A DNA stretch of 64,000 bases, taken from JABWCQ01 sp964587105 (lineage in GTDB: Bacteria > Electryoneota > RPQS01). The stretch spans positions 248,001-312,000 of the forward strand of contig CAZPKG010000001.1 of NCBI GenBank assembly GCA_964587105.1, given 5' to 3'. How positions within the stretch are numbered: position 1 is the first letter of the stretch; the number at the start of each line of letters is the position of its first letter. The translations under genes and the position numbers were made by a program. The notes beneath the pieces are model-generated. The model had not been told where the DNA came from. It searched no databases and worked only from the letters and a program-made list of their open reading frames with translations. Positions 1 through 7,923 of this stretch are shown here, piece after piece.

Positions 1-1
1 C

Positions 2-673
2 GTCTCTGATTATCTTGAATTGGTAATCAACAACTCGCATGAGGCCATCTTCACTTGTGATCCCACGGGCGTCGTGAAATTGTGGAACAAAGGCGCCGAG
101 CGGGTCTATGGTTACACCAGCGACGAAATCGTCGGCAAGAATGTGGATGACTATCTCGATCCGCCGGGATTCACTCGCAAGTCGCCCAGCGTTATGAGAC
201 TATTGCAGCAGCGAGGTTCAATGATGGATCCCGAAGTGCAGCGCATCCGTAAGAACGGCGAAGAATTTCCGGTGTCTGCAACCTATACGCTGCTTAAAGA
301 TTCGCACGGTGAGATGCTCGGCTTCTCGGTAATCGAGCGTGATGTGACGCCGATTAAGCAGCTTGAAAATGAGAAGATCAAGTCGGCCAGGTTGCGGGCC
401 ATTACCCAGACCGCCGTCACGGCAAACGATCACATTAACACGCCGCTCGGGATCATTCTCGGGTACGCGCAGTTTCTGGAACTTAAGCTCGCCGGAGCGG
501 ATCAACAGGATCGCGCGGCGCTCGAAGTCATCCAGCAGCAGGTTCACAAAATCAAGGGGATTATGAACAAGCTTAAGCTGATCAGCGATCCAATCGTGAA
601 GAACTACTCGATTGAAGGCGTTACAATGCTTGACTTGTCCAAATCCCAACTTTCGAACGAAACAACAAATTAA
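2..673 (+). CDS. PAS domain protein with HisKA-like region, 5'-truncated by window edge
   Basis: The frame is open to the left edge (codons for SDYLE lie before the first possible TTG at 20), so the N-terminus is outside the window. Roughly the first 115 visible residues form a PAS sensor fold (INNSHEAIFTCD, GYTSDEIVGKN, GFSVIERDVT). A helical dimerisation-like stretch follows with the H-box-like NDHINTPLGIILGY, keeping the H, P and L of the usual motif. The protein ends about 80 residues later without the N, G1 or G2 boxes of a HATPase_c domain, so it should not phosphorylate itself. It is followed 24 bp downstream by a CheY-like receiver gene and then by a complete kinase, suggesting one signalling unit. 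Family assignment is firm for PAS; the role as an inactive or trans-acting partner is inference. Confidence 0.8.
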   Translation, partial: VSDYLELVINNSHEAIFTCDPTGVVKLWNKGAERVYGYTSDEIVGKNVDDYLDPPGFTRKSPSVMRLLQQRGSMMDPEVQRIRKNGEEFPVSATYTLLKDSHGEMLGFSVIERDVTPIKQLENEKIKSARLRAITQTAVTANDHINTPLGIILGYAQFLELKLAGADQQDRAALEVIQQQVHKIKGIMNKLKLISDPIVKNYSIEGVTMLDLSKSQLSNETTN

Positions 674-697
674 TCATATCATCGCCGCGAGGCACAC

Positions 698-1063
698 ATG
701 GAAACACTGAAGAAAAAAGTTCTTGTCGTAGATGATGACGAGGTCATCCGTGATCTCCTGATCAACTTCTTGAAGTTCTCGGGATATGAAGGAATCGGCG
801 CGCCCAACGGTCAGAAGGCCCTTGAGCTTGTCATTGCCGACGCGCCTGACATGATCATCACGGACATTCATATGCCGCTGATGAACGGCTTTCAGCTCTT
901 GCGAGCCGTCAAGCGCGTTAATCCCGACCTGCCCGTCATTTTCATCACCGGATTTGCCCACTTCCGCAGGTTCTTCGCGGACAAGACGGCGCGAGCCGAC
1001 GGATTTCTTGAGAAACCGTTCTCGCTTGAATCAATCGACGGTCTGGTCAAAAAGTACCTCTAA
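698..1063 (+). CDS. CheY-like single-domain response regulator
   Basis: This 121-residue protein is one receiver domain with no output domain. Acidic pocket residues D12-D14, the phospho-acceptor D56 (in MIITDIHMP), the switch T84 and the conserved K106-P107 are all present, so it should be phosphorylated normally. A GAGG sequence about 7 nt before the ATG serves as ribosome binding site. It sits between a PAS/HisKA protein and a receiver-first histidine kinase on the same strand, so it probably passes phosphoryl groups within that system. No output partner is visible. Confidence 0.93.
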   Translation: METLKKKVLVVDDDEVIRDLLINFLKFSGYEGIGAPNGQKALELVIADAPDMIITDIHMPLMNGFQLLRAVKRVNPDLPVIFITGFAHFRRFFADKTARADGFLEKPFSLESIDGLVKKYL

Positions 1064-1075
1064 TTTCGGGGGCGC

Positions 1076-1104
1076 TTGACTTTCTTGGTCGGCTAAACTA
1101 TCTT
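1076..1104 (+). promoter_or_regulatory. Sigma70-type promoter for the histidine kinase, apparently leaderless
   Basis: TTGACT at 1076-1081, a 17-nt spacer and TATCTT at 1099-1104. The kinase ATG at 1114 begins only 10 nt after the end of the -10 box, so transcription should start at or within a few nucleotides of the start codon. No Shine-Dalgarno sequence is seen. Confidence 0.6.
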
Positions 1105-1113
1105 CGATAGAAC

Positions 1114-3060
1114 ATGTCTGACCGCGAAGTCTTAATTGTTGATGATGATGCGTCGGCCCGTGAGGCCCTGGCGGCCGTGCTCCATGAGCACGGCTTTGCC
1201 GTGCATCAGACTGCCGATGGTCAAGAGGCGCTGAAAATCCTCAATATGCACCGAAACGTCCGTGTGCTTCTGACGGATGTGCGCCTACCCGGAATGAACG
1301 GAATTGAGCTGTTGGCCAAGGTTCGCGTCGCCGACCCCGGAGTCCACGTGATTCTTGTGACGGCGTTTGCACAACGAAATCTCGCCCTTCGCGCCCTAAA
1401 ACACGGCGCCGCCGATTTCCTGCCCAAACCCGTTGATGCTGCAACGCTAATGCGCGTTGTTGAACGCTCTTTTTACAGGTCGCGCCTCGATAAGCTTGCC
1501 GCTATCGGCAAGGAGGCCTTGGGAAAGCTCAAGAGTCGGGCGATTCTCTGCTCGCGCGACGGGACAGTATTGTCGGTCGCGGCGGATGTGGCCATGCTGT
1601 TGGGTTCTGACAAAGCCCTTCTGACCGGCAAGAAGCTTTGGCAGATTACCGGGTGGTCGGAACTGAAGAATCTCTTTGAACGCGAAATTACTCACCCCGT
1701 TGTTATTCCGAGGCCGGAGTTTTCCGTTCAGATTCAACGGCTCGAACTCGATTCCGAGAGCGACCAAGTTGTACTGGTAATCACCGACATCACGAGCCTT
1801 CGCCAAATTCAGCGGGACTTGTTGGCTGTCACGCAGGATATTGAAGCCCGCGTCTCAGAACGTACGCGGTTTTTGAGCGAGGAAATTGAGTTCAGCGACC
1901 GCCTACTGGACACGGCGGACGTCTTGATCGCTTACGTCAATCCCGACGGCAGGCTCGAACGTTGGAATAAGTTCGCCGCTGACTTGACGGGCTTGACATT
2001 CGAGGAAGCCAGTGATCAGATTGCGGACTTCTATCGAGACCGTAACTCCGCACTGGCCGAGATTTTTGATCCGTACTGGGAACATGAGATTACTTCGCGC
2101 GTTGCGCCGTTCCCCGGACCTGACGGAACGCTCCGGCTGCTGACGTGGAGCGCGAGACGTTTCCGCGAAGCGCCCGGCCGGTTCGGTCGTTTGATTATCG
2201 GGATGGACGTTACCGAGCAAAAGCAACTCGAGTCCACCTTGCAGCATTACAATGCCTATTTGGAAGACATGGTTCGTCAAAGGTCGCGTGAGTTGAAAAC
2301 CAAGAACGCACAACTGATACATACTGCAAGACTCGCGTCGCTCGGCGAAATGGTCGGCTCGATTGCGCATGAAATGAAGCAGCCGCTGAACGTCATCGCA
2401 ATTACCTCCGACCTGATCAAGCTTCTGCGCAAGAATGGCAAGCTAAACGACGAGTTGCTCGAGAACAATCTTGAGAAAATTCGTGCAACCGTCGAGCGCA
2501 TGGCAGATACGATCAACCATCTGCGCGGCTTCACGCACGTTGACTCCACGACTTTTACACGCCTGACGATGCATGACGTAGTGGAAGGCGCAATTACGCT
2601 GGTCGGCGAACAGATTCGCCAGGAAGACATCGAAATCAAAGTGAATCTTCCGCACCAAGCGGATACATTCCGCGGTGACAGGAACCAGATTGAGCAGGTG
2701 CTGATCAATCTGCTGGTCAATGCGCGCGATGCAATCCTTGAAGCTGGAGACCAAATCTCCGTCAAGGATCGTGCAATCGAGATTCGCCACACTGAAATCG
2801 ACAGCCCCAACTGGTTAGGAGTTGAAGTCGTTGACCATGGCATAGGCATGGCATCAGACGTCGTGCAGCATATCTTTGAGCCGTTTTACACGACCAAAGA
2901 TTCGTCGCGCGGCACAGGACTTGGTTTGTCAATTTGTTTGAATATTGTCCGTGCGCATGGCGGCGATATCGAAGTTGAGTCTTCACCGGGTGAGGGCAGC
3001 ATTTTCCGCTTGCTTCTTCCGGTTGACTTGGAAGCGGAACTTTCTCAGGAACGGCGTTGA
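1114..3060 (+). CDS. Receiver-first sensor histidine kinase (REC-PAS-PAS-HisKA-HATPase)
   Basis: The 648-residue protein begins with a receiver domain (residues 1-120; D10-D12, phospho-acceptor D55, T82, K104). Two PAS-like regions follow, about 135-235 and 260-375, separated by a helical linker (QRDLLAVTQDIEARVSERT). A HisKA domain carries the phospho-accepting H419 in IAHEMKQPLNVIA, and the HATPase_c domain has N536 (NLLVNARDAI), G1 (DHGIGM) and G2 (GTGLGLSICL). No membrane segments are seen, so it is cytoplasmic. The H-box with EMKQPL is typical of the NtrB/FixL-like group. An N-terminal receiver means that its activity is probably controlled by another kinase or that it closes a phosphorelay with the CheY-like protein upstream. 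Confidence 0.95.
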   Translation: MSDREVLIVDDDASAREALAAVLHEHGFAVHQTADGQEALKILNMHRNVRVLLTDVRLPGMNGIELLAKVRVADPGVHVILVTAFAQRNLALRALKHGAADFLPKPVDAATLMRVVERSFYRSRLDKLAAIGKEALGKLKSRAILCSRDGTVLSVAADVAMLLGSDKALLTGKKLWQITGWSELKNLFEREITHPVVIPRPEFSVQIQRLELDSESDQVVLVITDITSLRQIQRDLLAVTQDIEARVSERTRFLSEEIEFSDRLLDTADVLIAYVNPDGRLERWNKFAADLTGLTFEEASDQIADFYRDRNSALAEIFDPYWEHEITSRVAPFPGPDGTLRLLTWSARRFREAPGRFGRLIIGMDVTEQKQLESTLQHYNAYLEDMVRQRSRELKTKNAQLIHTARLASLGEMVGSIAHEMKQPLNVIAITSDLIKLLRKNGKLNDELLENNLEKIRATVERMADTINHLRGFTHVDSTTFTRLTMHDVVEGAITLVGEQIRQEDIEIKVNLPHQADTFRGDRNQIEQVLINLLVNARDAILEAGDQISVKDRAIEIRHTEIDSPNWLGVEVVDHGIGMASDVVQHIFEPFYTTKDSSRGTGLGLSICLNIVRAHGGDIEVESSPGEGSIFRLLLPVDLEAELSQERR

Positions 3061-3097
3061 TACGGATGAACAGTTGAGTCGTTGAACGGGAGGAAAC

Positions 3098-3697
3098 GTG
3101 ACGTCAGAACTTTCATGGTTGGATAGTTGGGATCGCGGAGTATTCGGGATGGTGAATCAAGTGTTCACCAGCTCGTTTTTCGACGCCATCATGCCCGCGC
3201 TCTCGGATCCCCGCATGTGGATGATTCCGCTTGGTCTGTTGTGGATAGTCTTTTTCTTTAGAACATCTCGCAAAGGTCGCATCGTCGCGCTTTGCTGCTT
3301 TATCGTGGTTGCCGCAACAGACCAACTTGCCGCAACGGTCATCAAACCTGCTGTCGCGCGTGTCCGTCCGTGCAACGTGATTCCGCAGACTCATTACTAC
3401 GACGCGGATGCGGACAAGTGGATTTATACGGATAAGTTTGCCATGACGACCTACAAATCGTCGTATAGCTTTCCGTCCAATCACGCAGCCAACATGGCTG
3501 GGCAAGCGGTTTACTGGAGCTATTTCTATCCACAAGTTAGCCCGGTGTTGATCGCCGCTGCGCTTGTGGTCGGTTATAGCCGCATCTATCTCGGTTATCA
3601 CTATCCGTCCGACGTGGCGGCAGGATACATGCTGGGAATATTCATTGCGCTTGTCGTGGCGTGGCCGCTCAGAGTCTGGGTGCTGCCGGACGAATAG
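3098..3697 (+). CDS. PAP2-family membrane phosphatase
   Basis: A 199-residue membrane protein of the type 2 phosphatidic acid phosphatase family, which removes phosphate from lipid or isoprenoid carriers on the outer face of the inner membrane. The three signature motifs are complete: K83...R90-P91, P126-S-N-H129 (N replaces the usual G) and S161-R162 with H168 and D172. Several hydrophobic helices are present. The GTG start is chosen because GGGAGG lies 5-10 nt upstream. It could be an undecaprenyl-pyrophosphate or lipid A-type phosphatase; motifs do not separate these. It is followed by a strong terminator. Confidence 0.88.
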   Translation: MTSELSWLDSWDRGVFGMVNQVFTSSFFDAIMPALSDPRMWMIPLGLLWIVFFFRTSRKGRIVALCCFIVVAATDQLAATVIKPAVARVRPCNVIPQTHYYDADADKWIYTDKFAMTTYKSSYSFPSNHAANMAGQAVYWSYFYPQVSPVLIAAALVVGYSRIYLGYHYPSDVAAGYMLGIFIALVVAWPLRVWVLPDE

Positions 3698-3717
3698 AGT
3701 GAATTTTGAGCACAAAA

Positions 3718-3746
3718 AAGCCCTGCTTCATTGCGAAGCAGGGCTT
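3718..3746. terminator. Bidirectional intrinsic terminator
   Basis: A perfect 12-bp stem (3718-3729 with 3735-3746) with a 5-nt loop lies between the convergent PAP2 gene and the minus-strand FN3-like gene. The A-run before it gives a U-run for minus-strand transcripts; the plus-strand side is moderately T-rich. Confidence 0.85.
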
Positions 3747-3766
3747 CTAATTTCATCTCTAATTGA

Positions 3767-4168
3767 CTATCGGAACATCGCCTTGATTGAACCCCACGTC
3801 TGTTGCACTGCGGAAAAGCTCAAAGAGACTTCAACCGGTGCTGTGTAGCTCTGTGTGCCGTCAAGATTTAAAAGCTTCAAACGATAGAAGAACGTCCGCT
3901 CGCGCTCCACGTCCAACGGGCTTTCATCCGTGAAGGAATATTCCGAAAAGGAACCGCGGGCGTCAATCTGGCCAACCGGGAAGTAGTAGCTTCCGTCCGC
4001 CGAACGCTCAACAACGAACTTCTGGAAACTGACCTCCTGACCAGTGCGCCATTCCAACCGGGCATGATCACCCAACGGATATCCGCTAAGGCTCAGGATT
4101 TCTACACCTGCCCAAACAGAGGAGGTTGCAGCTGCAAGCAAAACTAAGGTGGCGATCCAGCGCTTCAA
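3767..4168 (-). CDS. Small secreted protein with one fibronectin III-like domain
   Basis: The product has a signal peptide (KRWIATLVLLAAATSSVWA) and then one beta-sandwich domain with the pattern LEWRTGQEVSFQKFVVERS ... YSFTDESP ... FFYRLKLLNLDGTQSYT. In FCB-group bacteria this pattern is common as an accessory domain near the C-terminus of large secreted proteins; here it is the whole mature protein. The frame could begin at a TTG at 4198, but a promoter -10 box ends 3 nt before it, so transcription would start at about that codon. I therefore prefer the TTG at 4168, which gives a compact signal peptide and has GGGAAG 6 nt upstream. The function is unknown; the ending (TWGSIKAMFR) is not a sorting signal I recognise. 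Confidence 0.6.
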   Translation of the reverse strand: MKRWIATLVLLAAATSSVWAGVEILSLSGYPLGDHARLEWRTGQEVSFQKFVVERSADGSYYFPVGQIDARGSFSEYSFTDESPLDVERERTFFYRLKLLNLDGTQSYTAPVEVSLSFSAVQQTWGSIKAMFR

Positions 4169-4201
4169 GATGTACTTCCCAACAGGTTTTTGATTCAATG
4201 T

Positions 4202-4230
4202 AAAATAGCTAAGCGTTGCTTGAGAGTCAA
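4202..4230 (-). promoter_or_regulatory. Sigma70-type promoter for the FN3-like gene
   Basis: Reading the minus strand: TTGACT (4230-4225), 17-nt spacer, TATTTT (4207-4202). Predicted transcription start near 4195-4192, upstream of the TTG at 4168 and its weak ribosome binding site. Confidence 0.6.
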
Positions 4231-4318
4231 GCCAACCGCTACTAAGTCACATTATGTGTGCTCCCTCAACAAGCGCTTAAAGTCTTTATAAAAAATACTT
4301 TAGAACTCATGCCAAGAC

Positions 4319-4372
4319 GGGCGGCCGAGAAACCGAGGCATCCTTTTTACAAACGCAAATCGAGGGCCGCCC
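4319..4372. repeat. Inverted repeat in the gap 4199-4395
   Basis: GGGCGGCC (4319-4326) is the exact reverse complement of 4365-4372, with a 38-nt loop. It lies just beyond the 3' end of the minus-strand membrane protein gene. There is no adjacent T-run, so it is a weak terminator candidate or a protein-binding site. I see no gene in the rest of this gap apart from the promoter at 4202-4230. Confidence 0.3.
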
Positions 4373-4395
4373 AACCAAATCGACCCGCCGAAACT

Positions 4396-4782
4396 TTAAC
4401 CTATTAATTTTCCTATAATAAAACCAATAATAATCCCGATTATCAACACGGCTGTGAGGATTCTCGACTGTACGACGGACGAACCATGCCCCCTTCCAGC
4501 AAGTACAATAGAGAGAAAATAGCCCGCGCCGTTCACCAGCCAGACCAGAGGGATTGCCAGCGCCTTAGCTAATAGAGGCCCAAGCCATGGAATTAGAGCC
4601 AGCAGGCCGAGGAATCCGGCAAACGCCTGTGTAAATATTCCAACCAAAGTTGCGATTGCGGCGACAATCGAGGCATCGAATCCAGCGACGATACCAATGA
4701 CGATAATCAACAACACAATCGCCAGACCTATCATCGTCCGGCGGTAAGTTGCCCAAAATACTGCAAAACTGGGGATGTACAT
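4396..4782 (-). CDS. Hypothetical small integral membrane protein
   Basis: This 128-residue, very hydrophobic protein has about four predicted membrane segments (around residues 15-35, 38-60, 60-85 and 105-127), the last being a run of Ile/Gly. A short charged loop (GRGHGSS) lies before the last helix. I recognise no family. It is transcribed alone from a TTGACA-type promoter and diverges from lpxH. Base composition is somewhat more A/T-rich than its neighbours, mostly because of Ile codons. Confidence 0.6.
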   Translation of the reverse strand: MYIPSFAVFWATYRRTMIGLAIVLLIIVIGIVAGFDASIVAAIATLVGIFTQAFAGFLGLLALIPWLGPLLAKALAIPLVWLVNGAGYFLSIVLAGRGHGSSVVQSRILTAVLIIGIIIGFIIGKLIG

Positions 4783-4811
4783 CAGCTCTAATTCGCAAGT
4801 TCTCAGTTCAA

Positions 4812-4840
4812 AATAAACCGTTCTCGCGCGCGAATGTCAA
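4812..4840 (-). promoter_or_regulatory. Promoter for the small membrane protein gene
   Basis: Minus strand: consensus TTGACA (4840-4835), 17-nt spacer, TTTATT (4817-4812), about 30 nt before the ATG at 4782. A TATTTT read with a 19-nt spacer is an alternative -10. Confidence 0.5.
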
Positions 4841-4919
4841 GTGTTTTCGCAACATCCGCGTCGCGCGCGCGAAACCGTCCCGAAACAAGAGGTTGCATCA
4901 ACTATTTTAGCCCAAGCGG

Positions 4920-4948
4920 TTGCCCAACCCTATAAGAGTTTGTATATT
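4920..4948 (+). promoter_or_regulatory. Sigma70-type promoter for lpxH, apparently leaderless
   Basis: TTGCCC (4920-4925), 17-nt spacer, TATATT (4943-4948). The ATG at 4958 lies 10 nt after the -10 box and has no Shine-Dalgarno. The upstream part of the open frame (from 4841) would not be transcribed from this promoter. Confidence 0.55.
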
Positions 4949-4957
4949 ACCTTACCT

Positions 4958-5731
4958 ATGCACCTTGTGCCGTCCGAGCAAGTTACTCTCCAAGCACCTG
5001 TCTATTTCGTCTCAGACGCACATTTGGGCGCCGAGCCGGAACCCGTTGCGTCCACTCAGTTGGTGCGGCTGCTCGCGTTGTTCCAAGAAGTTAGACGTGT
5101 GAACGGCGCGCTGGTCATAAACGGCGACCTGTTCGATTTCTGGTATGAATGGCAGTCGGTGATTCCCAAACGTTTCTTCAAGATTCTGCGCGCCCTACAG
5201 GAAGCCACTGAATCGGGGACAAGGATTCATTTGCTCGCCGGCAATCACGATTTTAGGCTGCACGGATTTCTCGAATCCGAAATCGGATTAGTGACACATC
5301 AAGATGCACTCACCGTGCAGATTGCGAATCAAAAAGTGTTCGTTTTTCACGGTGACGGATTGCTGGCCGGTGATCATGGCTATCGTTTGTTGAAAAAAGT
5401 CCTGCGAAATCCTGTGGCACAGCGATTGTTCCTGTGGTTACACCCAGACCTCGGAATGTGGCTTGCGCGCGGAACGTCCCAGCAAAGCCGCAACGCCACC
5501 AAAGGCAATCCCGCCGAGGATGCTGACTACGTTCGGTTTGCAACTGAAATTCTTAAAGGTGACTTGGACGGTGTTGTGTTAGGGCACGCGCACCGGCCTA
5601 TGGAACTCGCGCTTGACGGCGGGACTTACATTAATCTTGGCGACTGGATATATCATTACTCATATGCAGTTCACGACGGAGAGCGATTGGCCTTGCTAAA
5701 GTGGGCAGAGACTGAGGGAACGGGCAAGTGA
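4958..5731 (+). CDS. lpxH: UDP-2,3-diacylglucosamine hydrolase (LpxH-like metallophosphoesterase)
   Basis: It cleaves UDP-2,3-diacylglucosamine to lipid X and UMP in lipid A synthesis. Metal-binding motifs of the calcineurin-like phosphoesterase fold are all present in order: SDAHLG, GDLFDFW, AGNHD, VFHGD and LGHAHRP. With the start at 4958 the protein has 257 residues, close to the usual LpxH length of about 240; a longer frame back to 4841 exists but a promoter lies inside it. The stop overlaps the start of the next gene (5728) by 4 nt, so the two are co-translated. Other UDP-sugar pyrophosphatases of this superfamily (LpxH2-like) cannot be fully excluded. Confidence 0.85.
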   Translation: MHLVPSEQVTLQAPVYFVSDAHLGAEPEPVASTQLVRLLALFQEVRRVNGALVINGDLFDFWYEWQSVIPKRFFKILRALQEATESGTRIHLLAGNHDFRLHGFLESEIGLVTHQDALTVQIANQKVFVFHGDGLLAGDHGYRLLKKVLRNPVAQRLFLWLHPDLGMWLARGTSQQSRNATKGNPAEDADYVRFATEILKGDLDGVVLGHAHRPMELALDGGTYINLGDWIYHYSYAVHDGERLALLKWAETEGTGK

Positions 5732-7884
5732 TGACAAGACAGCGCGGCGGCGCGGGCAAACCGCTACTCATCATCCTTGCAGTGTTTGCGGCAATTCTGA
5801 TTGCCTCATGGTCGTTCGTAGCCTACCTAAAACAAGGGCTGCCGTCCGTGGAAGAGCTTGAGAATATCAATCCGGCTCTCGCCACGAAAATCCTTGATCG
5901 AAATGGCGTGCTGATCAAAGAGCTTTACACCCAGCGCCGCTCGTATGTTCCGCTGAGTGAGATGCCGCCCGTGGTGATTCAGGCCTTTCTTGCAACGGAA
6001 GACCACAAGTTCTATGAACACTGGGGAATGCGGCCCGTTGCACTTGGCACCGCAGTGATCAAAGCGATTCTAACCTTTGATTTGCATCCGCGCGGCGCAT
6101 CTACGATCACGCAGCAGTTGGCCAAGAATCTCTACTTTGATCCGCAGCGCAAGATCACACGAAAACTGCGCGAACTTTTGACCGCGATTGAAATTGAACG
6201 GTACTACTCCAAGGATGAAATCTTGGAGATGTACTTGACGCAAACTTATTTCGGAGCGGGCGCATACGGCGTTGGCGCGGCTGCGGCAACCTATTTCTCA
6301 AAATCCGTTTCGGAATTGACGGCTAACGAAGCGGCTACACTCGCGGCGATTCCAAAATCTCCGACGCGCTATAATCCGCTCCAGAACCCGCAAAACACGC
6401 TTGTTCGACGGAATCTTGTATTTGGCCGGATGGAGGACGTCGGATTCATCACAAAGGCCGAGCGCGACAGCTTAATCGATACTCCGCTGCCGCTGCATCC
6501 GTCGTCTGACCGCTCGCAAGAAGGCGTTGCGCCGTACTTCACTGAAAACGTTCGGCAAGAGCTAAATCTGCTTGGCAAGCGGCACGACTTCGATCCTTAT
6601 CAAGATGGCTTAACCGTTTACACGACTCTTGACGCGCGTCTTCAAGAATGCGCCGAGAATGCCGTCGCCAAAGTTCTGCCTGAATTGCAGGATAAGGTCA
6701 ACGAGATTCACAAGATAACGAATGTGAAGCTGCGGCTGAAGGAGATGTATCCGGATTCGAATACTGCCGCAATTCGCAGACTCGCTGCCAACAAACATAT
6801 TGCAGATTCCATCGCGACGGCGGAGCTTCCCGTTCAAGTGGCGTTCATCGCGCTCGATCCGGCTACGGGTCACATTCTGGCAATGATCGGAGGCCGCAAT
6901 TTTGAACTCAGCAAGTTCAACCGCGCGACTCAAGCGGTGCGTCAACCCGGCTCGTGTTTCAAACCGTTCGTGTATGCTTCGGCAATTGATAAGGGCATGC
7001 CGATTTCAGAGAAGGTCTCGAATGATGAAATCGTTGTTACGCTTGACAACGGTGATCTTTGGGCGCCCAAGAATTTCTCAGACGAGTACGGCGGTGAAGT
7101 GGATTTGCGCCAAGCGCTTTCCAAATCGCTTAACGTTGTCAGCGTGCGCCTTATCCGCGAACATACGACCCCGCGCGACGTCGCAAATCTTGCCAAAAGC
7201 TGTGGTATCACAACCAAGCTTGATCCTTATGATGCGCTCGCGTTGGGCGCTTCGGGGGTGATTCCGCTCGACATAGTCGGAGCCTATCAAGTGTTCCAAA
7301 CGCTTGGCGTCTGGTCAAAACCGATTGCCGTAACAGGACTTGATGATCAATTCGGCCAAACGATTGAGCAGTTTCGCAATGAGCGCAAAGTTGTGATGTC
7401 CGAAGAAACCGCATTTCTCGTGCAAAGTTTGATGCGCTCTGTGAGTGATCACGGCACTGCGGCGTCTTTACGCTCTAAGTACAATTTCCAAATTCCGACG
7501 GCTGGCAAAACCGGCACGACCAACGACAACACGGATGCGTGGTTCATCGGTTTCACTCCGCATCTGTTGGCCGGTGTCTGGGTCGGACTGGATGATCCGT
7601 CGAAATCGCTGGGCCGTGGTCAGGAAGGCGGCAAAGCTGCGCTGCCGATTTGGGCGGAGTTCATGCTTGCGGCGTACGAAGTCATGGGATATCCGACGTC
7701 TGAATTTCGCATTCCCAAAGGCATCACCACGGCGGATATCTGTGTCGAATCCGGCCAGCTTGCAACGTCCGGTTGTAATAACATTCGCACGGAGTATTTT
7801 GCAACTAAGTCCGAATTGCCTGAGCCTTGCACACTGCACGGAGCATTTAGGACTCCGCGCGGCAGAAAACAAAGTTTGTTCTAA
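5728..7884 (+). CDS. mrcA: Class A penicillin-binding protein (PBP1A-type)
   Basis: A 718-residue bifunctional peptidoglycan synthase: an N-terminal membrane anchor (residues 12-32), a glycosyltransferase 51 domain with catalytic E91 in ATEDHKFYEHWG and the RGASTITQQLAKN motif, and a transpeptidase domain with S409-x-x-K412 (GSCFKPF), S467-L-N469 and K594-T-G596. It acts on the periplasmic side of the inner membrane. The C-terminus carries two cysteines (DICVESGQLATSGC) as often seen in PBP1A of this kind. It overlaps lpxH by 4 nt, joining lipid A and peptidoglycan synthesis in one transcript. Confidence 0.96.
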   Translation: MMTRQRGGAGKPLLIILAVFAAILIASWSFVAYLKQGLPSVEELENINPALATKILDRNGVLIKELYTQRRSYVPLSEMPPVVIQAFLATEDHKFYEHWGMRPVALGTAVIKAILTFDLHPRGASTITQQLAKNLYFDPQRKITRKLRELLTAIEIERYYSKDEILEMYLTQTYFGAGAYGVGAAAATYFSKSVSELTANEAATLAAIPKSPTRYNPLQNPQNTLVRRNLVFGRMEDVGFITKAERDSLIDTPLPLHPSSDRSQEGVAPYFTENVRQELNLLGKRHDFDPYQDGLTVYTTLDARLQECAENAVAKVLPELQDKVNEIHKITNVKLRLKEMYPDSNTAAIRRLAANKHIADSIATAELPVQVAFIALDPATGHILAMIGGRNFELSKFNRATQAVRQPGSCFKPFVYASAIDKGMPISEKVSNDEIVVTLDNGDLWAPKNFSDEYGGEVDLRQALSKSLNVVSVRLIREHTTPRDVANLAKSCGITTKLDPYDALALGASGVIPLDIVGAYQVFQTLGVWSKPIAVTGLDDQFGQTIEQFRNERKVVMSEETAFLVQSLMRSVSDHGTAASLRSKYNFQIPTAGKTGTTNDNTDAWFIGFTPHLLAGVWVGLDDPSKSLGRGQEGGKAALPIWAEFMLAAYEVMGYPTSEFRIPKGITTADICVESGQLATSGCNNIRTEYFATKSELPEPCTLHGAFRTPRGRKQSLF

Positions 7885-7923
7885 ATCAACCTGTCCGATA
7901 AACTGTTTCGGGAGAACAGTTCC

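Noticed and set aside
218..649. Antisense reading frame across the PAS/HisKA gene
   Set aside because: Codon pattern and the conserved PAS motifs support the plus strand; this and similar frames elsewhere are shadows.
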